The notes beneath the pieces were generated by a model that was not told the DNA's origin, made no database searches, and saw only the letters and a program-made list of their open reading frames with translations. A program made the translations under genes and the position numbers. Below, piece by piece: positions 8,923 through 17,424 of a stretch of 34,546 bases of DNA (the first letter of the stretch is position 1; the number at the start of each line of letters is the position of its first letter). Source of the stretch: Elusimicrobia bacterium RIFOXYA12_FULL_57_11 (GTDB lineage Bacteria; Elusimicrobiota; Elusimicrobia; Elusimicrobiales; UBA9959); contig MGVB01000117.1 of NCBI GenBank assembly GCA_001800275.1, positions 1 through 34,546 on the forward strand, in the 5' to 3' direction.

Positions 8923-8968
8923 TTTAGCTTTCCCTCACACGGCCAATATATTAAAATATAACGATATT

Positions 8969-10177
8969 ATGATTGACATTTTTGAAAAGTGCAGGAACTT
9001 CACCATTGTACGGCGGCTAATGGAATCCGGCATATACCCGTACTTCAAAGAACTAGAGTCCGAGCAGGCCCCTGAAATCACCATCAAGGGGAAAAAATTC
9101 ATAATGTTCGGGTCCAACAATTACCTGGGCCTGGCCAACGACCCGCGCATGAAGACTGCGGCCATAGATGCCATAAAGAAATTCGGCACCGGGGTGGCCG
9201 GCTCACGCTTCCTGAACGGCAACACGGTCCTCCATATGGAGCTGGAGCGCAAACTGGCCGCCTTCAAAGGCCAGGAAGCCGCCCTCATCTATGCCACCGG
9301 CTACCAGATGAACCTTGGCGTAATCTCCGCCCTGGTCGGAAAAGGCGATTTCGCGATTATAGACAAACTGGACCACGCGAGCATCCTGGACGGCTGCAGG
9401 CTTTCCCATGGCGAATTGCGCCGCTTTAAGCACAATAACCCGGCCGACTTGGACCGCGTACTCAGGGAAATCGGCCCCAGGCACGGCAAGCTCGTTATCG
9501 TGGACGGCGTTTTCTCCATGGAAGGCGACATCTGCCCCCTGCCCGAGATAGTAAAGGTGGTAAAGCGGCACGGCGCCCGCCTGATGGTTGACGACGCGCA
9601 CGCTACCGGCGTCCTGGGCAGGCATGGGCACGGCACCAGCGAACATTTCAGCCTGAACCGCAAAGACGTGGACATTGTGGTGGGCACCTGTTCCAAATCT
9701 TTCGCCTCGGTAGGCGGCTTCGCGGTGGGCAACGCGGACATTATCCACTACATACAGCATATCTCCCGCTCCATGATCTTCTCCGCGGCCCTGCCCCCGG
9801 CTTCGGTCGCAGCTATTTCCAAAGCGATAGACATCATAGAAGAGGAACCCCAGCGCATTAAAAAACTCTGGGACAATTCCAGGTACTTGATGAAGCGCTT
9901 CAAGGACATGGGCCTTAACACCGGCGAGACGCAGACCCCTATAATACCGGTGGTCATAGGTGATAATGAAAAGACCTTCCTGCTCTGGCGCATGCTTTAT
10001 GATAACGGGCTGTTCACCAACCCGGTGGTAAGCCCTGCCGTCCCTCCCAAACGCGCCCTGATCCGCGTTGTGGCCACCGCCACCCATACGCGCGAACAAC
10101 TGGACCGCGCCCTGAATATTTTTGAGACCTGCGTCAGGAAAGTCCTGAAGAAGAAACCCGCGGCCCTGGTTAAATAG
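8969..10177 (+). CDS. PLP-dependent alpha-oxoamine synthase, serine palmitoyltransferase-like
   Basis: FGSNNYLGLANDPR, GSRFLNGNTVLHMELE, DHASILDGCRLSHGE, DDAHATGVLG, GTCSKSFASVGGFAVG and NPVVSPAVPPKRALIRVVATATHT. Start set at ATG 8969 (MIDIFEKCRN). Confidence 0.85.
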   Translation: MIDIFEKCRNFTIVRRLMESGIYPYFKELESEQAPEITIKGKKFIMFGSNNYLGLANDPRMKTAAIDAIKKFGTGVAGSRFLNGNTVLHMELERKLAAFKGQEAALIYATGYQMNLGVISALVGKGDFAIIDKLDHASILDGCRLSHGELRRFKHNNPADLDRVLREIGPRHGKLVIVDGVFSMEGDICPLPEIVKVVKRHGARLMVDDAHATGVLGRHGHGTSEHFSLNRKDVDIVVGTCSKSFASVGGFAVGNADIIHYIQHISRSMIFSAALPPASVAAISKAIDIIEEEPQRIKKLWDNSRYLMKRFKDMGLNTGETQTPIIPVVIGDNEKTFLLWRMLYDNGLFTNPVVSPAVPPKRALIRVVATATHTREQLDRALNIFETCVRKVLKKKPAALVK

Positions 10178-10201
10178 GCCCCGGCCCGCCCGGCCAATTT
10201 T

Positions 10202-11317
10202 ATGTCAATAACCGTCAGGGAACTCGGCGAGGCCGGACTCGGCGCTTTCATAGATTACCCATACGACCTTTTCCGCACCCACCCGCACTGGGTGGGCGAA
10301 CTGAAGAAGGACACCCGGCACCTCCTGGAGACGGCCCATCCTTTTTGGCGCCACGGAGAGCGCTCCCTTCTTATAGCCTACCGGGACAACCTCCCGGTAG
10401 GACGCCTGGCGGCCATAATCAACCGCGCGCACAACTCATTTCACGGTGAAAACTGCGGTTTTTTCGGATTTTTTGACTGCGCCGACGACAAGGAGGCCGC
10501 CGCCGCCTTGTTTGCGGCCGCGGAGAAGTATCTACGCGCCAAAGGGATGGACAAAATACGCGGCCCGGTAAACCCCTCCACCAACGAGACCTGCGGCCTC
10601 CTGATCAGCGGTTTTGACGCGCCGCCGATGATAATGATGCCCTACAACCCGCCTTATTACGCCGGCCTGATAGAGGCCGCGGGGTTCGCCAAGGCCAAAG
10701 ATCTCTTTGCCTTCAGGATGGAGGTGTCATCCGGCCTGGATGAGCGGTTCGAAAAAATAATACGCCGCGCCACGCGGGGCAAGGATATCACCGTGGAGCT
10801 GGTGGACGTAAAGAACCTGGACGGCGCCATAGCCGACCTTAAGGACATATACAACTCCGCCTGGGAAAAGAACTGGGGGTTCATCCCCATGACGGACGCG
10901 GAACTTGACGACCTGGGGCGCGCCCTTAAACCGCTGCTCAAGCCGGACTACCTGTTTTTCGCCAAGGTCGACGGCAAAACGGCCGCTTTTGTGCTTATGC
11001 TGCCCAATTTTAATATCCCCCTTAAGACCGCGCGCGGCGCGCTTAACCCGCTGACGCTGCTGCCGTTCCTTTACAAGATGTTCTTCAAGATACGGTCCGG
11101 CCGCCTGCTGGCTTTGGGCGTCAAGAAAGAATTCCGCAACCGCGGCCTTGAGATACTGCTCATAAAACAGGCCATCGAAGCCGGGCGCCGCATGAACTGG
11201 GAATACGGCGAAATGTCCTGGACCCTGGAAGACAACACCGCCATAAACAACGTCATCGAAGCGGTTGGCGGCAGGGTGTACCGGGAATACCGCATTTACG
11301 AAAAAACCGTTCATTAA
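10202..11317 (+). CDS. GNAT-like acyltransferase-fold protein, possibly linked to the SPT-like gene
   Basis: GRLAAIINRAHN, GFFGFFDCADDKEAAAALFAAAEKYLRAKGMDKIRGPVNPSTNETCGLLI and a C-terminal LLIKQAIEAGRRMNWEYGEMSWTLEDN segment. Immediately downstream of the AOS gene. Confidence 0.6.
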   Translation: MSITVRELGEAGLGAFIDYPYDLFRTHPHWVGELKKDTRHLLETAHPFWRHGERSLLIAYRDNLPVGRLAAIINRAHNSFHGENCGFFGFFDCADDKEAAAALFAAAEKYLRAKGMDKIRGPVNPSTNETCGLLISGFDAPPMIMMPYNPPYYAGLIEAAGFAKAKDLFAFRMEVSSGLDERFEKIIRRATRGKDITVELVDVKNLDGAIADLKDIYNSAWEKNWGFIPMTDAELDDLGRALKPLLKPDYLFFAKVDGKTAAFVLMLPNFNIPLKTARGALNPLTLLPFLYKMFFKIRSGRLLALGVKKEFRNRGLEILLIKQAIEAGRRMNWEYGEMSWTLEDNTAINNVIEAVGGRVYREYRIYEKTVH

Positions 11318-11362
11318 CTATTCCGCAATCATTATTTAACCGGCCGCTGCCATAATATACTC

Positions 11363-12541
11363 ATGAAGTTTTCAAGTCTCGGTAAACTTAAGAATATTCC
11401 CGCGCCCGCCGCTGTTGTCCAGCCGGCGCCGGTCGCCGCGCCAGAAGAAAAAATTCCCGCCCCGGAGCCGCAAAGCCAGGACACGGCCATCCCCGCAGAA
11501 AGCGCAACCCCCCCGGCCCAGGTTTCCAGGCCCGCGCGCACCCTTAAAACCCCGACGCCCGTAGCCGCGCCGGACGTGCCGTTCGAGGAACTGGATGCCC
11601 GGGCCAGAGAAATTTACACGAGCCTGATGGCCCAGGCCAGGGAACTGCTAAGCCGCACGCAGCAGCCCTATACGGAGCAATATGAAGCCGTAAGGCGGGG
11701 CTGTGAAGCCGCCGCTGAAGAGCTGAAGACCAACCCGGTGCTTTTGAACTACAGCGCGTATTCGACTTCGGGAGACTACCTGGCGGGACACACCGCTAAC
11801 ACCACACTGCTGGCGCTGGCCATGGGCCTTGCCGCCAGGCTCAGGCCCGGAGAGTTGAGCCTCCTGGGTTTTTGCGCCATGGCGCACGACATCGGCATGA
11901 CCGCCTACAGCCATCTTTACAATAATGAGGCCCGCCTCAATGAGGATGAGTTCGCCGAAATGGCCCTGCATGCGGAGGAAGGGATAAGAAAACTCGACCG
12001 GATAGTAGACCTTGACTACCGTATAAAAGACCGCGCAAAAACCGTGATATTGCAGGTCCATGAGCGCCTGGACGGCGGCGGCTACCCGGATAGGCTTTCC
12101 AAAGAAGAAATAGACCCCCTGGCCCAGTTCATAGGAATAGCCGATTCCTACGAAGCCCTCACCCACCCGCGGGCCTGGCGCGCCGCGATATCCCCGCCGG
12201 AAGCCGTTAAGACGCTTTTAGAAAAAGAGGGGCGCGGGTTCAATTCAAAAGCCATAAAAGCGCTGATTGGAGCCCTGTCCATTTATCCACCCACTTCGCT
12301 GGTGGCGCTTTCGACAGGAGAGATCGCGCGGGTGATACAGGTTAACCCCGGTTCACTCACCCGGCCCCTGGTAGAAATTTTCCTGGACGGAAAATTCCGC
12401 CAGACGGCGAAAAAAACACTTAACCTGCTTAAACACCCGCTCACCGCTATAGAGAGAGGCGTGCCATTTAAAGAACTGGAGAAGAACAACCCCGAACTAG
12501 CCGCCAGCCTGGAACTGGCCGGCTGGTGGGTGGAGTGGTAA
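11363..12541 (+). CDS. HD-GYP-like domain protein
   Basis: AHDIGMTAYS, VHERLDGGGYPDRLS and FIGIADSYEALTHPRAWR. N-terminal Pro/Ala-rich region. Confidence 0.85.
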   Translation: MKFSSLGKLKNIPAPAAVVQPAPVAAPEEKIPAPEPQSQDTAIPAESATPPAQVSRPARTLKTPTPVAAPDVPFEELDARAREIYTSLMAQARELLSRTQQPYTEQYEAVRRGCEAAAEELKTNPVLLNYSAYSTSGDYLAGHTANTTLLALAMGLAARLRPGELSLLGFCAMAHDIGMTAYSHLYNNEARLNEDEFAEMALHAEEGIRKLDRIVDLDYRIKDRAKTVILQVHERLDGGGYPDRLSKEEIDPLAQFIGIADSYEALTHPRAWRAAISPPEAVKTLLEKEGRGFNSKAIKALIGALSIYPPTSLVALSTGEIARVIQVNPGSLTRPLVEIFLDGKFRQTAKKTLNLLKHPLTAIERGVPFKELEKNNPELAASLELAGWWVEW

Positions 12542-12945
12542 TGAGCAAACGCCAACTGCTTTTCATAGAAGACGAGGGCTATGTTATTGGCCGGGTCAAT
12601 GACATAATTAAAGGTTTCCCCCAATTCGAAGTCACTCATTGCGACAACGCCGAAGAAGCCCGCGAGCTCCTGGCCGGCCGGGTTTTTGACGTAGTAATAA
12701 CCGACATTTACCTGCGCGGAGTTTCCGCCCTGGAACTTTCTTTCAAGGCAAGGGAGAAAAACCCCGACACCTGCGTCATAATAATTACCGGGCTGGACAA
12801 TGTTGAACTGGCCACCAAGGCGGTGAAGGAAGGGGCTTTGGACTTCATCATCAAGCCGCCCGGGCTGGAACGGCTGACCAACACGCTCAGGCTTTTTACT
12901 CTGGTGCGGGGACTAGCGCCGCAGAATGGAGGAGAGAAGCCGTAA
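12541..12945 (+). CDS. Response-regulator receiver domain protein
   Basis: LLFIEDEGYV, VVITDIYL, VIIITG and DFIIKP. Start ATG overlaps the stop of the HD-GYP gene. Confidence 0.9.
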   Translation: MSKRQLLFIEDEGYVIGRVNDIIKGFPQFEVTHCDNAEEARELLAGRVFDVVITDIYLRGVSALELSFKAREKNPDTCVIIITGLDNVELATKAVKEGALDFIIKPPGLERLTNTLRLFTLVRGLAPQNGGEKP

Positions 12946-13761
12946 CGGGCGCAGCAGGTACGCGCCCGGGGAACTTGCGCCGTAACGGCGCCGCATGAAC
13001 CTCTGCTCCGGGAAAAGGTACCGGGCAAGCAGTACCGGCCGGTGCAGCACGGGCAGCAGGTACTCCAGCGCGGTTGAATGTTTTAAAGCGGCTTTCATAA
13101 AGAAGGCCGCCTTTATTTTTTCCGGGCCACGCACAATGAAGTTCCCGACCGCGGCCTCCGGGACAACACCGGCGGCAAGCAGCCGCGCTATTACCGGCCA
13201 AATTACGGGACGAAGGCCGTAAAATCCGGCCTTACGCGCGGCCGCGCTCCAGAACATCGGGCCGTGCACTTCCAGCGCCTTGCGTGCTATGCGGGAACAG
13301 TCCTCTACGGCGCGCGCCGGCAGTTCGCCGTGGTGCAGCAGCGGGTGGGCGGCGCTGTGCAGGAACAGGTCGGGCAGGTTAAGCGCAAGGCCTTCGGGGC
13401 CGGGTTCAAGGCCCCAGTCAAAAAGTTCCTCTGTATTTTTTATGTGCCAGAGGCCGGTATGTATATCTATTATCGCTGGCGGCGCGCTGCCGGAACCGGG
13501 GCGCTGCCAGGCATCGGCGCTGCCGGGCATGGGTTCAAAACCGAGTTCGGCCAGGATCTTCTCGAATTTAAGCAAATCTTTGGAGCGCAGCAGGATGTCC
13601 GCGTCCGTCATGCCGCGTTCGCCTAATTGATAAAGGCCGAGCTCCAGCAGGGCGGCGCCCTTGAGCGCCACGGTTTCTATGCCGGCCTTAAAAGCGGCGG
13701 CGCGCGCCTCTTTAAGGGCGCCTAAAAGCAAAATTTCTCTGGCCGCTATCGCTTTATCCAT
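12913..13761 (-). CDS. Uncharacterised nucleotidyltransferase family protein (NTP_transf_5-like)
   Basis: ETVALKGAALLELGLYQLGERGMTDADILLRSKDLLKFEKILAELGFEP and IDIHTGLWH. Start chosen at MDKAIAAREI. Confidence 0.65.
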   Translation of the reverse strand: MDKAIAAREILLLGALKEARAAAFKAGIETVALKGAALLELGLYQLGERGMTDADILLRSKDLLKFEKILAELGFEPMPGSADAWQRPGSGSAPPAIIDIHTGLWHIKNTEELFDWGLEPGPEGLALNLPDLFLHSAAHPLLHHGELPARAVEDCSRIARKALEVHGPMFWSAAARKAGFYGLRPVIWPVIARLLAAGVVPEAAVGNFIVRGPEKIKAAFFMKAALKHSTALEYLLPVLHRPVLLARYLFPEQRFMRRRYGASSPGAYLLRPLRLLSSILRR

Positions 13762-13821
13762 ATTAGACCACGTACTTATACTCCGAGCATTAACACTCAA
13801 ACCTCGCGCGGTTCTGTCGGC

Positions 13822-13884
13822 GCGGCCAGGGTGGGGCTTTGTGAACCCGGAAGAGGGAACCCTGCAAAGCCCCACCCTGGCCGC
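13822..13884. repeat. Short inverted-repeat element, 20-bp perfect arms (13822-13841 / 13865-13884), 23-nt loop
   Basis: Arms GCGGCCAGGGTGGGGCTTTG / CAAAGCCCCACCCTGGCCGC. Loop TGAACCCGGAAGAGGGAACCCTG shares a 20-mer (19/20) with the element at 705-830. Confidence 0.9.
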
Positions 13885-14070
13885 ACCTCCGGCAACGCTC
13901 ATCCGCTTAAAATTTAAATCCGCCGTCCCTTTACCTATCAGTGATTTTAGAATATGGGAGCAGGGCCGTAAAGGACAAACCGGGGCGCCATTTAAGCGCC
14001 GGCGCTGTTGCGCACTTTTATAAATGCGATAATATAGCGTGGTTTTATCCTGTCCGCACAGAGGGGAACA

Positions 14071-15603
14071 ATGACCGCCAAGACCGAAAAGGCCGAGCGC
14101 CAGAAGAAGCTTTCAGAGTTTTTCAGGATACTCTCAATTCCCATAATCCTGGCGGTGGTGAATTCCACTTTTTTTAAGATGGCTATGACCGCCCTTACGG
14201 GGATGCCGCGCGGCAATTCCGGAGGCAACCTGGTAAACGTTACCCTGGGCAGCCATTACATAGGAGCTTCTTTCGGTTTCTCCTTCGGCATTATGACGCT
14301 GCTGGTCTACCTCTGGGGCAGGCCCGCGTACCTGTACATCGCAAACCCCGACGAGCGCCTGAAGGACAAGATACGGCGGCGCCTCGGGAATATATACAGG
14401 GACGCTTTCCTTATGGTGCTCGGCGTACAGTGCTTATCGCTGGGCATCGCATTCCTCGCCCCGGGCACAATATCGGGAGCGGAATACGCGGCGGCCGGCG
14501 TGTCCTTCCTGGCCCAGGCGGCGCTGCTGGTGGTCTACATAGACGCGCACCTCTCTAAGCAGAAGTTACTTATGGAGGCGCTTTACTCTGCGCAGGAGCT
14601 GGCGCGGCTGCGGCCCGGCTTCGCCCTGCCCATTTACATAAGAATAGCCGCCCTGATAGTCGGCTTCGCCATACTGCCTTTCATGCTGATCTACCTCGCT
14701 TTTCTCAACCGCGTGCCGTGGGACAATTTCTCCGGCGAGTTCGTCATGCTGTTGTTTATTTCTTCCGCGCTGCTGCTCAACGGCCTTTCCAGCATTTACA
14801 ACGGGATCCAGCTGCCGCTGGACGGCCTTATCGCCAAGATGAAGCGCGTCTCCGGCGGCGACTACGGCGTTAAAACGCGCATTTATTTCTCCGACGAGGT
14901 GGCCTTGCTGAAGGCCGGGTTCAACGAAATGACGGAGGGCCTGCGCGAGCGCGAGGAGCTGCGCAATACCTTCGGCCGATACATGTCCATAGAGGTGGCC
15001 CGCCAGCTGCTGAAGAACAAAAAGGTGCACCTCGGGGGCGAGCACCTGGAAGCCGCCGTCATGTTCTGCGACATCCGCAACTTCACCCCGCTCAGCGAGA
15101 ACCTGTCGGCGGCGCGGCTGGTAGAATTCCTCAACCATTATTTTTCCTACATCACCCCGCCCATAACCGCCAACTCCGGCGTTATAAGCAAGTTCATCGG
15201 CGACGCCGTGATGGCCGTTTATACGCCAATGATGGGCTCGGAAAATTACGCCGCGGACGCCGTGCGCGCGGCGCTGGCCATGCGCCGGGCCCTGGCGGAG
15301 TTCAACGCCTCGGGGAAGGGCCCGGGACCGGTGCAGTTCGGCATAGGGATACAGACCGGCGGCCTGGTAGCCGGAAATATCGGCACGCTCAGCCGCCTGG
15401 AGTATACTTTTATAGGGGACACCGTGAACATCGCCGCCCGCCTCGAATCAAAAACCAAGGACCTGGGCACCGATATCCTCATAAGCCGGCTGGTACTGGA
15501 AAAGGTCGGCGGGACCCTGGACGGGGAAGCCAGGTTCGAGAGCGTGGGCCCCGTGGCGCTGAAAGGAAAAGCCGAACCGCTGGAACTTTACAAGGTCCTG
15601 TAG
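14071..15603 (+). CDS. Membrane-anchored class III adenylate/guanylate cyclase
   Basis: Several N-terminal hydrophobic segments, a HAMP-like linker, then VMFCDIRNFTPLSENL, FIGDAVMAVY and YTFIGDTVNIAARLES. Confidence 0.92.
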   Translation: MTAKTEKAERQKKLSEFFRILSIPIILAVVNSTFFKMAMTALTGMPRGNSGGNLVNVTLGSHYIGASFGFSFGIMTLLVYLWGRPAYLYIANPDERLKDKIRRRLGNIYRDAFLMVLGVQCLSLGIAFLAPGTISGAEYAAAGVSFLAQAALLVVYIDAHLSKQKLLMEALYSAQELARLRPGFALPIYIRIAALIVGFAILPFMLIYLAFLNRVPWDNFSGEFVMLLFISSALLLNGLSSIYNGIQLPLDGLIAKMKRVSGGDYGVKTRIYFSDEVALLKAGFNEMTEGLREREELRNTFGRYMSIEVARQLLKNKKVHLGGEHLEAAVMFCDIRNFTPLSENLSAARLVEFLNHYFSYITPPITANSGVISKFIGDAVMAVYTPMMGSENYAADAVRAALAMRRALAEFNASGKGPGPVQFGIGIQTGGLVAGNIGTLSRLEYTFIGDTVNIAARLESKTKDLGTDILISRLVLEKVGGTLDGEARFESVGPVALKGKAEPLELYKVL

Positions 15604-15684
15604 GCAGGAACAAAAGAGCCCTCTCGTTAAAGCGGGCGGCCTGTTTTGCCGGCGGACGAAGCGCCGTCTTCCGGCGCCTACGGG

Positions 15685-16005
15685 TCAGCCAAAAGGTCTT
15701 TTTAATTCCCCGGCAGGATACACGTTCTGCACGGAGTCGAATTTCAGGCCGTAAAGGTTTCCGGCGCCCTCCTTCCTGGTCCAGACGACCTGCGCGGAAA
15801 TATCAAGCACGCCTTTTTCCAAAAGCCTTATGCGGAGCCTGAGCCTGGCCCCGTTCGCCATTGCATTAACGGAAAAAAAAGCCGCGCCGGTAGCGGAAAA
15901 ATCTATCAGGCGCCCGGAATCCAGCAGTTTGCCGGCCGGGCTGAAGATCTCCACCACCGAATCGTGCCTTTCACGCTGTGCACGGCGCTTGTCCTTGTTA
16001 TTCAT
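15685..16005 (-). CDS. PilZ-like domain protein
   Basis: RRAQRERHDSVVEIFSP, GRLIDFSATGAAFFSVN and AQVVWTRKEGAGNLYGLKFD pattern. Start at MNNKDKRRAQRERHDS. Confidence 0.7.
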   Translation of the reverse strand: MNNKDKRRAQRERHDSVVEIFSPAGKLLDSGRLIDFSATGAAFFSVNAMANGARLRLRIRLLEKGVLDISAQVVWTRKEGAGNLYGLKFDSVQNVYPAGELKRPFG

Positions 16006-16116
16006 AAACCCCCGGGTTTGCGGCACCGGACGCCTCCCCACACGCGTATATTATATATTTTTGCGCCAGGGTCGCGCTTTCAGCGGCGCGCAAAATTTGT
16101 ATTATTATCAAAAGCC

Positions 16117-17397
16117 ATGGAAAACGGAATTTATTATCCCGAAGACAAGCTTCCTCTGGCCCGGCTTATCCCCATGGGCATGCAGCATGTTGTGGCCATG
16201 TTCGGCGCCACGGTACTGGCGCCCATACTCATGGGGTTCAACCCCCAGACCGCTATTTTCTTTTCCGGCATAGGCACGCTCCTTTTTATCGTTATAACCC
16301 GCGCCAAGGTCCCCAGTTACCTGGGCTCCTCCTTCGCGTTCATCGGCCCCGTGCTGGCCGTCACCGGCGGCGCGGCGGAGAAGATTCCTTTCGCGCTGTG
16401 CGGCATAGCCGGCGCGGCCGTACTGTACGCCCTGGCGGGGGCCGCCACGGTAAAATACGGTTCAAAATGGATAGACCGCCTGATGCCGCCTGTCGTCACC
16501 GGCGCCGTGGTGGCGCTCATAGGCCTCAATCTCTCCTCCGCCGCCGTAGGGAACTTCATTAATTCTGATTTCCGCCTGGCAGGCGGCCGGGACGCGCTGA
16601 AGCTGCTGGCCGCCTGCGTTACATTCTCAGTGGCCGCCGCCGTGTCCATTTACTTCCGGGGCTTCCTGCGCCTGCTGCCCATACTTACCGGTGTGGTAGT
16701 CGGTTACGCTCTTTCCCTGCTGCTGGGCATAATCGGTCCCGGACAGCTGGCGGCCATACACGACGCGGCCTGGCTGGGCCTGCCGCCATTTACAGCGCCC
16801 GCTTTCAGTTTCGAGGCCCTGCTGGTCATAGCGCCCGTGTTCGTAGTGCTGGTAGCCGAGAACAAAGGCCACATAGAGGCCATCTCCGGGTATATGAAAC
16901 GCGACCTCGGCCCGCACCTGGGCCGGGCCTACCTGGGCGATGCGGCGGCCAGCTTCGTTTCGGCCATGGGCGGCGGCACACCGCAGACCACCTACGCCGA
17001 GAACATGGGCGTGATGGCGATAACCCGGGTGTTCAGCGTTTACAATTTCATGGCCGCAGCCTGCATAGCGCTGCTGCTGGGACTATGCCCCAAATTCGGC
17101 GCGGTGATCTTGTCCATCCCCGGCCCGGTGCTGGGCGGGGTAACCCTTATACTTTACGGCCTCATAGCCATGATGGGCATCAAGATCTGGCTGGACGCGA
17201 AAGTGGATTTCTGCTCGCACAAGAACCTGATTATCGCCGGCTCGTCGCTGATCATCGCCACGGGCCTGGGAGTTAAAGGGGTCACTGTCGGCTCGGTGAA
17301 TATCGCCGGCATAGCTTTCGGCACGGTGTTCGCCGTGCTGATCAACCTGGCGTTGTCCCTTGGCGGCGCCGAAGAGAAAGACGGGACCTGCGCCTGA
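16117..17397 (+). CDS. Uracil/xanthine permease (NCS2 family)
   Basis: QHVVAMFGATVLAPILMGFNPQTAIFFSGIGTLLF, VLVAENKGHIEAI and GGTPQTTYAENMGVMAITRV. Start set at MENGIYYPEDK. Confidence 0.92.
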   Translation: MENGIYYPEDKLPLARLIPMGMQHVVAMFGATVLAPILMGFNPQTAIFFSGIGTLLFIVITRAKVPSYLGSSFAFIGPVLAVTGGAAEKIPFALCGIAGAAVLYALAGAATVKYGSKWIDRLMPPVVTGAVVALIGLNLSSAAVGNFINSDFRLAGGRDALKLLAACVTFSVAAAVSIYFRGFLRLLPILTGVVVGYALSLLLGIIGPGQLAAIHDAAWLGLPPFTAPAFSFEALLVIAPVFVVLVAENKGHIEAISGYMKRDLGPHLGRAYLGDAAASFVSAMGGGTPQTTYAENMGVMAITRVFSVYNFMAAACIALLLGLCPKFGAVILSIPGPVLGGVTLILYGLIAMMGIKIWLDAKVDFCSHKNLIIAGSSLIIATGLGVKGVTVGSVNIAGIAFGTVFAVLINLALSLGGAEEKDGTCA

Positions 17398-17424
17398 ACG
17401 GGCCCGCCGCAGAACGGAGACAAA

